A DNA stretch of 64,000 nucleotides. Source: Sipunculus nudus (lineage: Eukaryota; Annelida; Sipuncula; Golfingiida; Sipunculidae). The notes under the pieces were generated by a model, which was given only the letters and a program-made list of their open reading frames with translations, was not told the DNA's origin and searched no databases. Below are positions 33,790 through 46,249 of the stretch, one piece after another (the first letter of the stretch is position 1; every line of letters begins with the position of its first letter). Both the position numbers and the translations under genes were made by a program. The DNA lies in the NCBI GenBank assembly GCA_026874595.1, contig CM049308.1, forward strand, positions 97,497,124-97,561,123. Direction: 5' to 3'.

Positions 33790-35780
33790 CGCCTGGTTCA
33801 TTCAAGCGTAGATGATCCAATTAGGAGCTTCGATAAAAGTGGGAGGAAATTGGATTATATAGGTTTCAGCCTGAATGATTAAAGTATGAGCCTGGATAAT
33901 TCAGGTATGAGCCTGTATGGTTCAGGTATGAGCCTGGATCATTCAGGGATTAGCGTGGATGGTCCAAGTAGGAGCTTCGATAAAAGTGGTAGGAACTTGG
34001 ATTATTTAGGTTTCAGTTTGTATGAGTCAGGTGTGAGCCTGGATCATTCAGGGATTAGCGTGGATGATCCAAGTAGGAGCTTCGAGGGAATAGTTTGGAT
34101 GATCCAAGTGGATGAAAGTGGTAGGAACTTGGATTATTTAGGTTTCAGCCTGTATGATTTTGGTATGAGTCTAGATCGTTCAGGGATTAGCGTGAATGAT
34201 CCAAGTAGGAGCTTCGAAAAAAAAAATCGTACGAACCTGGATTATTTAGGTTTCAGTTTGTATGAGTCAGGTGTGAGCCTGGATCATTCAGGGATTTGCG
34301 TGGATGATCCAAGTAGGATCTTGGATGAAAGTGGTACGAATTTAGATTATTTAGGTTTCAGCCTGTATGATCCAGGTATGAACTTCGATAATTCAGGGAT
34401 AAGCGTGAATGATCCAAGTAGGATCTTGGATGAAAGTGGTACGAATTTAGATTATTTAGGTTTCAGTTTGTAAGATTAAGGTGTGACCCTGGATCATCCA
34501 GGGATTAGCGTGGATGATCCAAGCAGAAGCTTTGATGAAAGTGGTACGAACTTGGATTATTTAGGTTTCAGCCTGTATGATTCAGGTATGAGCCTTTATG
34601 CTTCAGGTATGAGCCTGTATGATTCAGGTATGAGCTTGGATCATTCAGGGAATAGTTTGGATGATCCAAGTAGGAGCTTGGATGAAAGTGGTACATCTTG
34701 GATTATTTAGGTTTCAGCCTGTATGATTTTGTTATGAGCCTGGATGATTCAGGGATTAGCGTGGATGATCCAAGTAGAAGCTTGGATAAAAGTGGTACGA
34801 ACTTGGATTATTCAGGTTTCAACCTGTATGGATCTGGTATGAACCTGGATCATTCAGGGATTAGCGTGGATTATTGAGGTTTGAGCCTGTATAATGCAGG
34901 TATGAGCCTGTATGATTCAGGTATGAGCCTGTATGATTCAGGTATGAGCCTGGATGATTCAGGTATGAGCCTGGATGATTCAGGTATGAGCCTGGATGAT
35001 TCAGGTTTGAGCCTGGATAATTCAGGTATGAGCTTGTATGATTCAGGAATGAGCCTGAATGATTCAGGTAAGTTCCTGTATAATTCAGGTATAAGCCTGT
35101 ATGATTCAGGTATAAGCCTGTATGATTCAGGTATGAGCCTGGATCATTCAGGGATTAGCGTGGATAATCCATGTCGGAGCTTGGATGAAAGTTGTACGAA
35201 ATTGGATTCTTTAAGTTTCAGTTTGTATGATTTTGGTATGAGTCTGGATCATTCAGGGATTAGCGTGGATGATCCAAGTAGGAGCTTAGATAAAAGTGGT
35301 ACGAACTTGGATTATTTAGGTTTCAGCCTGTATGATTCAGGTATGAGCCTTTATGCTTCAGGTATGAGCCTGTATGATTCAGGTATGAGCTTGGATCATT
35401 CAGGGAATAGTTTTGATGATCCAAGTAGGAGCTTGGATGAAAGTGGTACATCTTGGATTATTTAGGTTTCAGCCTGTATGATTCAGGTATGAGCCTTTAT
35501 GCTTCAGGTATGAGCCTGTATGATTCAGGTATGAGCTTGGATCATTCAGGGAATAGTTTGGATGATCCAAGTAGGAGCTTTGATGAAAGTGGTACATCTT
35601 GGATTATTTAGGTTTCAGCCTGTATGATTGTGTTATGAGCCTGGATGATTCAGGGATTTGCGTGGATGATCCAAGTAGAAGCTTGGGTAAAAGTGGTACG
35701 AACTTGGATTATTCAGGTTTCAACCTGTATGGATCTGGTATGAACCTGGATCATTCAAGGATTAGCGTGGATTATTGAGG
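33790..35780. repeat. 105-bp higher-order repeat (5 x 21 bp) domain
   Basis: Five distinct 21-bp variants recur in fixed order: GGATCATTCAGGGATTAGCG, GGATGATCCAAGTAGGAGC, GGATGAAAGTGGTACGAAC, GGATTATTTAGGTTTCAGC and GTATGATTCAGGTATGAGC. Islands of the same 105-bp unit reappear inside the younger array near 36,880, 38,910, 40,790, 41,810, 43,930, 45,090, 47,060 and 58,480. This form looks like an older organisation that the simpler units have overgrown. Confidence 0.85.
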
Positions 35781-36067
35781 TTTGAGCCTGTATAATGCAG
35801 GTATGAGCCTGTATGATTCAGGTATGAGCCTGTATGATTCAGGTATGAGCCTGGATCATTCAGGTATGAGCCTGGATGATTCAGGTATGAGCCTGGATGA
35901 TTCAGGTTTGAGCCTGGATAATTCAGGTATGAGCTTGTATGATTCAGGAATGAGCCTAAATGATTCAGGTATGAGCCTGGATGGTTCACTTATAACTTTG
36001 ATGATTCAGGTATGAGCATGGATGGTTCAGGTATGAGCCTGGATGGTTCAGGTATGAGCCTGGATGA

Positions 36068-39000
36068 TTCAGGTATGAGCCTGGATGGTTCAGGTATGAG
36101 CCTGGATGGTTCAGGTATGAGCCTGGATGGTTCAGGTATGAGCCTGGATGGTTAAGGTATGAGCATGGATGGTTCAGGTATAACTTTGATGATTCAGTTA
36201 TGAGCCTGGATGGTTCAGGTATGAGCCTGGATGGTTCAGGTATGAGCCTGGATGGTTAACGTATGAGCATGGATGGTTCAGGTATGAGCCTGGATGGTTA
36301 AGGTATGAGCATGGATGGTTCAGGTATGAGCCTGGATGGTTCAGGTATAACTTTGATGATTCATTTATGAGCTTGGATGGTTCAGGTATGATCCTGGATC
36401 ATTCAGGGATTAGCGTGGATTATAGAGGGTTTGAGCCTGTATAATGCAGGTATGAGCCTGGATGATTCAGGTTTGAGCCTGGATGGTTCAGGTATGAGCC
36501 TGGATGGTTCAGATATGAGTATGGATGGTTCAGATATGAGCCTGGATGATTCAGGTATGAGCCTGGATGATTCAGGTATGAGCCTGGATGGTTCATGTAT
36601 AAGCCTGGATGGTTCAGGTATGAGCCTGGATGGTTAAGGTATGAGCATGGATGGTTCAGGTATAACTTTGATGATTCAGGTATGAGCCTGGATGGTTCAG
36701 GTATGAGCCTGGATGGTTAAGGTATGAGCATGGATGGTTCAGGTATGAGCCTGGATGGTTCAGGTATAACTTTGATGATTCAGGTATGAGCATGGATGGT
36801 TCAGGTATGAGCCTGGATGGTTCAGGTATGAGCCTGGATGATTCAGGTATGAGCCTGGATGGTTCAGGTATGAGATTGGATGAAAGTTGTACGAAATTGG
36901 ATTCTTTAAGTTTCAGTTTGTATGATTTAGGTATATGTCTGGATCATTCAGGGATTTGCGTGGATGATCCAAGTAGGAGCTTAAATAAAAGTGGTACGAA
37001 CTTGGATTATTTAGGTTTCAGCCTGTATGATTCAGGTATGAGCCTTTATGCTTCAGGTATGAGCCTGTATGATTCAGGTATGAGCTTGGATCATTCAGGG
37101 AATAGTTTGGATGATCCAAGTAGGAGCTTGGATGAAAGTGGTACAAACTTGGATTATTTAGGTTTCAGCCTGTATGATTTTGTTATGAGCCTGGATGATT
37201 CAGGGATTAGCGTGGATGATCCAAGTAGAAGCTTGGGTAAAAGTAGTACGAACTTAGATTATTATGGTTTCAACCTGTATGGATCTGGTATGAACCTGGA
37301 TCATTCAGGGATTAGCGTGGATTATAGAGGGTTTGAGCCTGTATAATGCAGGTATGAGGCTGGATGATTCAGGTATGAGCCTGGATGGTTCAGGTATGAG
37401 CCTTGATGGTTCAGATATGAGTATGGATGGTTCAGATATGAGCCTGGATGATTCAGGTATGAGCCTGGATGGTTCAGGTATGAGCCTGGATGGTTCAGGT
37501 ATGAGCCTGGATGGTTCAGGTATGAGCCCTGATGGTTCAGGTATGAGCCTGGATGATTCAGGTATGAGCCTGGATAGTTCAGGTATGAGCCTGGATGGTT
37601 CAGGTTTGAGCCTGGATAATTTAGGTATGAGTCTGGATGGTTCAGGTATGAGCCTGGATGGTTCAGGTATGAGCCTGGATGGTTCAGGTATGAGCCTGGA
37701 TAATTCAGGTATGAGCCTGGTTGGTTCAGGTATGAGCATGGATGGTTCAGGTATGAGCATGGATAATTCAGGTATGAGCCTGGATGGTTCAGGTATGAGC
37801 CTGTATGATTCAGGTATAAGCCTGTATGATTCAGGTATGAGCCTGGATCATTCAGGGATTAGCGTGGATTATAGAGGGTTTGAGCCTGTATAATGCAGGT
37901 ATGAGCCTGGATGGTTCAGGTATGACCCTGGATAATTCAGGTATGAGCCTAAATGGTTCAGGTATGAGCCTGGATGGTTCAGGTATCAGCCTGGATGATT
38001 CAGGTATGAGCATGTATGGTTCAGGTAACAGCCTGGATGATTCAGGTATGAGCATGGATGGTTCAGGTATGAGCCTGGATGATTCAGGTATGAGCTTGGA
38101 TGATTCAGGTATGAGCTTGGATGGTTCAGGTATGAGCCTGGATGGTTCAGGTATGAGCCTGGATAATTTAGGTATGAGCCTGGATGGTTCAGGTACGAGC
38201 CTGGATGGTTCTGGTATGAGCCTGGATAATTCAGGTATGAGCATGGATGGTTCAGGTATGAGCATGGATGGTTCAGGTATGAGCCTGGATAATTCAGGTA
38301 TGAGCCTGGATGGTTCAGGTATGAGCCTGGATGGTTCAGGTATGAGCCTGGATGGTTCTGGTATGAGCCTGGATAATTCAGGTATGAGCATGGATGGTTC
38401 AGGTATGAGCATGGATGGTTCAGGTATGAGCCTGGATAATTCAGGTATGAGCCTGGATGGTTCAGGTATGAGCCTGGATGATTCAGGTATGAGCCTGGAT
38501 AATTCAGGTATGAGCATGGATGGTTCAGATATGAGCCTGGATAATTCAGGTATGAGCCTAAATGGTTCAGGTATGAGCCAGGATGGTTCAGGTATCAGCC
38601 ATGATGATTCAGGTATGAGCATGTATGGTTCAGGTAACAGCCTGGATGATTCAGGTATGAGCATGGATGGTTCAGGTATGAGCCTGGATGATTCAGGTAT
38701 GAACTTGGATGATTCAGGTATGAGCTTGGATAGTTCAGGTATGAGCCTGGATGGTTCGGGTATGAGCATGGATGGTTCAGGTATGAGCCTCGATGATTCA
38801 GGTATGAGCATGGACGGTTCAGGTATGAGCCTGTATAATTCAGGTATGAGCCTGTATAATTCAGGTATAAGCCTGTATGATTCAGGTATGAGCCTGGATC
38901 ATTCAGGGATTAGCGTGGATAATCCATGTAGGAGCTTGGATGAAAGTTGTACGAAATTGGATTCTTCAAGTTTCAGTTTGTATTATTTTGGTATGAGTCT

Positions 39001-42000
39001 GGATCATTCAGGGATTAGAGTGGATGATCCAAGAAGGAGCTTAGATAAAAGTGGTACGAACTTGGATTATTTAGGTTTCAGTTTGTAAGATTCAGGTGTG
39101 ACCCTGGATCATCCAGGGATTAGCGTGGATGATCCAAGTAGGACCTTGGATGAAAGTGGTACAAACTTGGATTATTTAAGTTTCAGCCTGTATGATTCAG
39201 GTATAAACCTCGAAAATTCAGGGATTAGCGTGGATGGTTCAGGTATGAGCCTGGATAATTCAGGTATGAGCCTGGATGGTTCAGGTATGAGCATGGATGG
39301 TTCAGGTATGAGCCTGGATATTTCAGGTATGAGCCTGGATGGTTCAGGTATGAGCCTGGATAATTCAGGTATGAGCATGGATGGTTCAGGTATGAGCCTG
39401 GATAATTCAGGTATGAGCCTTATTGGTTCAGGTATGAGCATGTATGGTTCAGGTATCAATCTGGATGATTCAGGTATGAGCATGGATGGTTCAGGTATGA
39501 GCCTGCATGATTCAGGTATGAGCTTGGATGATTCAGGTATGAGCTTGGATGGTTCAGGTGTGAGCCTGGTTGGTTCAGGTATCAGCATGGATGGTTCAGG
39601 TATGAGCCTAGATGATTCAGGTATGAGCATGGATGGTTCAGGTATCAGCCTGGATAATTCATGTATGAGCATGTATTGTTTAGGTATCAGCCGGGATGAT
39701 TCAGGTATGAGCATGGATGGTTCAGGTATGAGCCTGGATGATTCAGGTATGAGCTTGGATGATTCAGGTATGAGCTTGGATGGTTCAGGTATGAGCATGG
39801 ATGGTTCAGGTATGAGCATGGATGGTTCAGGTATGAGCATGGATGGTTCAGGTATAAGCCTGGATGGCTCAGGTATGAGCCTTGATGGTTCAGGTATGAG
39901 CATGGATGATTCAGGTATGAGCATGGATGATTCAGGTATGAGCCTGGATGGTTCACGTATGAGCGTGGATGGTTCAGGTATGAACCTGGATAATTCAGGT
40001 ATGAGCCTGGATGGTTCAGGTATGAGCCTGGATAATTCAGGTATGAGCCTGGATAATTCAAGTATGAGCATGGATGGTTCAGGTATGAGCCAGGATAATT
40101 CAGTTATGAGACTGGATGGTTCAGGTATGAGCCTGGATGGTTCAGGTATCAGCCTGGATGATTCAGGTGTGAGCATGGATGGTTCAGTTATTAGCCTGGA
40201 TGATTCAGGTATGAGCATGGATGGTTCAGGTATGAGCCTGAATGAATCAGGTATGAGCTTGGATGATTCAGGTATGAGCTTGGATGGTTCAGGTATGAGC
40301 CTGGATGGTTCAGGTATGAGCCTGGATGATTCAGGTATGAGCATGGATGGTTCAGGTATCGGCCTGGATGATTCAGGTATGAGCATGGATGGTTCAGGTA
40401 TGAGCCTGGATGAATCAGGTATGAGCTTGGATGATTCAGGTATGAGCTTGGATGGTTCAGGTATCAGCCTGGATGGTTCAGGTATCAACCTGGATGGTTC
40501 AGGTATGAGCCTGGATGGTTCAGGTATGAGCATGGATGGTTCAGGTATGAGCCTGGATGGTTCAGGTATGAGCTTTGATGATTCAGGTATGAGCTTGGAT
40601 GGTTCAGGTATGAGTCTGGATGGTTCAGTTATGAGCCTGGATGGTTCAGGTATGAGCCTGGATGATTCAGGTATGAGCATGGATGGTTCAAGTATGAGCA
40701 TGGATGGTTCAGGTATGAGCCTGGATGGTTCAGGTATGAGCCTGGATGATTCAGGTATGAGCCTGGATGGTTCAGGTATAAGATTGGATGAAAGTTGTAC
40801 GAAATTGGATTCTTTAAGTTTCAGTTTGTATGATTTAGGTATGAGCTTGGATCATTCAGGGAATAGTTTGGATGATCCAAGTAGGAGCTTGGATGAAAGT
40901 GGTACAAACTTGGATTATTTAGGTTTCAGCCTGTATGATTCAGGTATAAACCTCGATAATTCAGAGATTAGCGTGGATGATCCAATTATGAGCTTGGATA
41001 AAAGTGGTACGACCTTGGATTATTCAGGTTTCAACCTGTATGGATCAGGTATGAACCTGGATCATTCAGGGATTAGCGTGGATTATTGAGGTTTGAGCCT
41101 GTATAATGAAGGTATGAGCCTGGATGATTCAGGTATGAGCCTGGATGGTTCAGGTATGAGCCTTGATAATTCAGGTATGAGCCTGGATAATTCAGGTATG
41201 AGCCTGGATGGTTCAGGTATGAGCCTGGATGGTTCAGGTATGAGCCTGGATGGTTCTGGTATGAGCCTGGATAATTCAGGTATGAGCATGGATGGTTCAG
41301 GTATGAGCATGGATGGTTCAGGTATGAGCCTGGATAATTCAGGTATGAGCCTGGATGGTTCAGGTATGAGCCTGGATGATTCAGGTATGAGCCTGGATAA
41401 TTCAGGTATGAGCATGGATGGTTCAGATATGAGCCTGGATAATTCAGGTATGAGCCTAAATGGTTCAGGTATGAGCCAGGATGGTTCAGGTATCAGCCAT
41501 GATGATTCAGGTATGAGCATGTATGGTTCAGGTAACAGCCTGGATGATTCAGGTATGAGCATGGATGGTTCAGGTATGAGCCTGGATGATTCAGGTATGA
41601 ACTTGGATGATTCAGGTATGAGCTTGGATAGTTCAGGTATGAGCCTGGATGGTTCGGGTATGAGCATGGATGGTTCAGGTATGAGCCTCGATGATTCAGG
41701 TATGAGCATGGACGGTTCAGGTATGAGCCTGTATAATTCAGGTATGAGCCTGTATAATTCAGGTATAAGCCTGTATGATTCAGGTATGAGCCTGGATCAT
41801 TCAGGGATTAGCGTGGATAATCCATGTAGGAGCTTGGATGAAAGTTGTACGAAATTGGATTCTTCAAGTTTCAGTTTGTATTATTTTGGTATGAGTCTGG
41901 ATCATTCAGGGATTAGAGTGGATGATCCAAGAAGGAGCTTAGATAAAAGTGGTACGAACTTGGATTATTTAGGTTTCAGTTTGTAAGATTCAGGTGTGAC

Positions 42001-45000
42001 CCTGGATCATCCAGGGATTAGCGTGGATGATCCAAGTAGGACCTTGGATGAAAGTGGTACAAACTTGGATTATTTAAGTTTCAGCCTGTATGATTCAGGT
42101 ATAAACCTCGAAAATTCAGGGATTAGCGTGGATGGTTCAGGTATGAGCCTGGATGGTTCAGGTATGAGCCTGGATAATTCAGGTATGAGCCTGGATGGTT
42201 CAGGTATGAGCATGGATGGTTCAGGTATGAGCCTGGATATTTCAGGTATGAGCCTGGATGGTTCAGGTATGAGCCTGGATAATTCAGGTATGAGCATGGA
42301 TGGTTCAGGTATGAGCCTGGATAATTCAGGTATGAGCCTTATTGGTTCAGGTATGAGCCTGGATGGTTCAGGTATCAGCCTTGATGATTCAGGTATGAGC
42401 ATGTATGGTTCAGGTATCAATCTGGATGATTCAGGTATGAGCATGGATGGTTCAGGTATGAGCCTGCATGATTCAGGTATGAGCTTGGATGATTCAGGTA
42501 TGAGCTTGGATGGTTCAGGTGTGAGCCTGGTTGGTTCAGGTATCAGCATGGATGGTTCAGGTATGAGCCTAGATGATTCAGGTATGAGCATGGATGGTTC
42601 AGGTATCAGCCTGGATAATTCATGTATGAGCATGTATTGTTTAGGTATCAGCCGGGATGATTCAGGTATGAGCATGGATGGTTCAGGTATGAGCCTGGAT
42701 GATTCAGGTATGAGCTTGGATGATTCAGGTATGAGCTTGGATGGTTCAGGTATGAGCATGGATGGTTCAGGTATGAGCATGGATGGTTCAGGTATGAGCA
42801 TGGATGGTTCAGGTATAAGCCTGGATGGCTCAGGTATGAGCCTTGACGGTTCAGGTATGAGCATGGATGATTCAGGTATGAGCATGGATGATTCAGGTAT
42901 GAGCCTGGATGGTTCACGTATGAGCGTGGATGGTTCAGGTATGAACCTGGATAATTCAGGTATGAGCCTGGATGGTTCAGGTATGAGCCTGGATAATTCA
43001 GGTATGAGCCTGGATAATTCAAGTATGAGCATGGATGGTTCAGGTATGAGCCAGGATAATTCAGTTATGAGACTGGATGGTTCAGGTATGAGCCTGGATA
43101 ATTCAGGTATGAGCCTGGATGGTTCAGGTATGAGCCTGGATAATTCAGGTATGAGCCTGGATGGTTCAGGTATGAACCTGGATAATTCAGGTATGAGCCT
43201 GGATAATTCAGGTATGAGCCTGGATGGTTCAGGTATGAGCCAGGATAATTCAGTTATGAGACTGGATGGTTCAGGTATGAACCTGGATAATTCAGGTATG
43301 AGCCTGGATGGTTCAGGTATGAGCCTGGATAATTCAGGTATGAGCCTGGATAATTCAAGTATGAGCATGGATGGTTCAGGTATGAGCCAGGATAATTCAG
43401 TTATGAGACTGGATGGTTCAGGTATGAGCCTGGATGGTTCAGGTATCAGCCTGGATGATTCAGGTGTGAGCATGGATGGTTCAGTTATTAGCCTGGATGA
43501 TTCAGGTATGAGCATGGATGGTTCAGGTATGAGCCTGAATGAATCAGGTATGAGCTTGGATGATTCAGGTATGAGCTTGGATGGTTCAGGTATGAGCCTG
43601 GATGGTTCAGGTATGAGCCTGGATGATTCAGGTATGAGCATGGATGGTTCAGGTATCGGCCTGGATGATTCAGGTATGAGCATGGATGGTTCAGGTATGA
43701 GCCTGGATGGTTCAGGTATGAGCTTTGATGATTCAGGTATGAGCTTGGATGGTTCAGGTATGAGCCTGGATGGTTCAGTTATGAGCCTGGATGGTTCAGG
43801 TATGAGCCTGGATGATTCAGGTATGAGCATGGATGGTTCAAGTATGAGCATAGATGGTTCAGGTATGAGCCTGGATGGTTCAGGTATGAGCCTGGATGAT
43901 TCAGGTATGAGCCTGGATGGTTCAGGTATAAGATTGGATGAAAGTTGTACGAAATTGGATTCTTTAAGTTTCAGTTTGTATGATTTAGGTATGAGCTTGG
44001 ATCATTCAGGGAATAGTTTGGATGATCCAAGTAGGAGCTTGGATGAAAGTGGTACAAACTTGGATTATTTAGGTGTCAGCCTGTATGATTCAGGTATAAA
44101 CCTCGATAATTCAGAGATTAGCGTGGATGATCCAATTATGAGCTTGGATAAAAGTGGTACGACCTTGGATTATTCAGGTTTCAACCTGTATGGATCAGGT
44201 ATGAACCTGGATCATTCAGGGATTAGCGTGGATTATTGAGGTTTGAGCCTGTATAATGAAGGTATGAGCCTGGATGATTCAGGTATGAGCCTGGATGGTT
44301 CAGGTATGAGCCTGGATGGTTCAGATATGAGTATGGATGGTTCAGATATAAGCCTGGATGATTCAGGTATGAGCCTGGATGGTTCAGGTATTAGCCTGGA
44401 TGGTTCAGGTATGAGCCTGGATGGTTCAGGTATGAGCCTGCATGATTCAGATATGAGCCTGGATGGTTCAGGTATGAGCATGGATGGTTCAGGTATGAGC
44501 CTGGACTTTTCAGGTATGAGCCTGGAAAGTTCAGGTTTGAGCCTGGATGGTTCAGGTATGGCCTGGATGGTTCAGGTATCAGCCTGGATGATTCAGGTAT
44601 CAGCCGTGATGGTTCAGGTATGAGCATGGATGGTTCAGGTATCAGCCTGGATAATTTAGGTATCAGCCTGGATGGTTCAGGTATGAGCCTGGATGATTCA
44701 GGTATGAGCCTGGATGGTTCAGGTATCAGCATGGATGGTTCAGGTATGAGCCTGGATGGTTCAGGTATGAGCCTGGATGGTTCAGGTATGAGCATGGATG
44801 GTTCAGGTATGAGCCTGAATAATTCAGGTATGAGCCTGGATGGTTTAGGTATGAGCCTGGATAATTCAGGTATGAGCCTGGATGGTTCAGGTATGAGCCT
44901 GTATAATTCAGGTATGAGCCTAAATGGTTCAGGTATGAGCCTGGATGGTTCAGGTATCAGCCTGGATGATTCAGGTATGAGCATGTATGGTTAAGGTATC

Positions 45001-46249
45001 AACCTGGATGATTCAGGTATGACCATGGATGGTTCAGGTATGAACCTGGATGATTCAGGTATGAGCCTGGATGGTTCAGGTATGAGATAAGAAGAAAGTT
45101 GTACGAAATTGGATACTTTAAGTTTCAGTTTGTATGATTTTGGTATGAGTCTGGATCATTCAGGGATTAGAGTGTATGATCCAAGTAGGAGCTTAGATAA
45201 AAGTGGTACGAACTTGGATTAATTAGGTTTCAGTTTGTATGAGTCAGGTGTGAGCCTGGATAATTTAGGTATGAGCCTGGATGGTTCAGGTATGAGCCTG
45301 GATGGTTCAGGTATAAGCCTGGATGGTTCAGGTATGAGCCTGGATGGTTCAGGTATGAGCATGGATGGTTCAGGTATGAGCCTGGATGGTTCAGGTATGA
45401 GCTTTGATGATTCAGGTATGAGCTTGGATGGTTCAGGTATGAGCCTGGATGGTTCAGGTATGAGCCTGGATGGTTCAGGTATGAGACTGGATGGTTCAGG
45501 TATGAGCCTGGATAATTCAGGTATGAGCCTGGATGGTTCAGGTATGATCATGCATGGTTCAGGTATGAGCCTGGATATTTCAGGTATGAGCCTGGATGGT
45601 TCAGGTATGAGCCTGGATGATTCAGGTATGAGCCTGGATGGTTCAGGTATGAGCCTGGATCGTTCAGATATGAGTATGGATGGTTCAGATATAAGCCTGG
45701 ATGATTCAGGTATGAGCCTGGATGGTTCAGGTATTAGCCTGGATGGTTCAGGTATGAGCCTGGATGGTTCAGGTATGAGCCTGCATGATTCAGATATGAG
45801 CATGGATGATTCAGGTATGAGCATGGATGGTTCAGGTATGAGCATGGATGGTTCAGGTATGAGCCTGGACAATTCAGGTATGAGCCTGGAAAGTTCAGGT
45901 TTGAGCCTGGATGGTTCAGGTATGGCCTGGATGGTTCAGGTATCAGCCTGGATGATTCAGGTATGAGCCGTGATGGTTCAGGTATGAGCATGGATGGTTC
46001 AGGTATCAGCCTGGATAATTTAAGTATGAGCCTTGATGGTTCAGGTATGAGCCTGGATGATTCAGGTATGAGCCTGGATGGTTCAGGTATGAGCATGGAT
46101 GGTTCAGGTATGAGCCTGGATGGTTCAGGTATGAGCATGGATGGTTCAGGTATGAACATGGATGGTTCAGGTATGAGCCTGGATAATTCAGGTATGAGCC
46201 TGGATGGTTCAGGTATGAGCCTGGATAATTCAGGTATGAGCATGGATGG
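36068..46249. repeat. 10,182-bp tandem duplication, copy 1
   Basis: Every landmark in this block recurs exactly 10,182 bp further right. I noticed four single-base differences: 36,935/47,117, 37,187/47,369, 45,044/55,226 and 46,080/56,262. No indels were seen. 10,182 is not a multiple of 21, because the block includes irregular units. Breakpoints are set where identity ends (36,067 versus 46,249). Confidence 0.9.
38285..44260. repeat. Nested ~2.9-kb tandem duplication inside the 10-kb unit
   Basis: Landmarks from about 38,521 to 39,172 recur 2,898 bp further on (138 units). By 40,701 the offset has grown to 3,150 bp, so the second copy holds a net extra 252 bp (12 units). The same pair recurs in the second 10-kb copy at +10,182. 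Confidence 0.85.

Noticed and set aside
42070-43851. 593-residue minus-strand frame repeating LIPEPSR
   Set aside because: It overlaps an even longer plus-strand frame in the same 21-bp array. Both follow from a 7-codon unit lacking stops.
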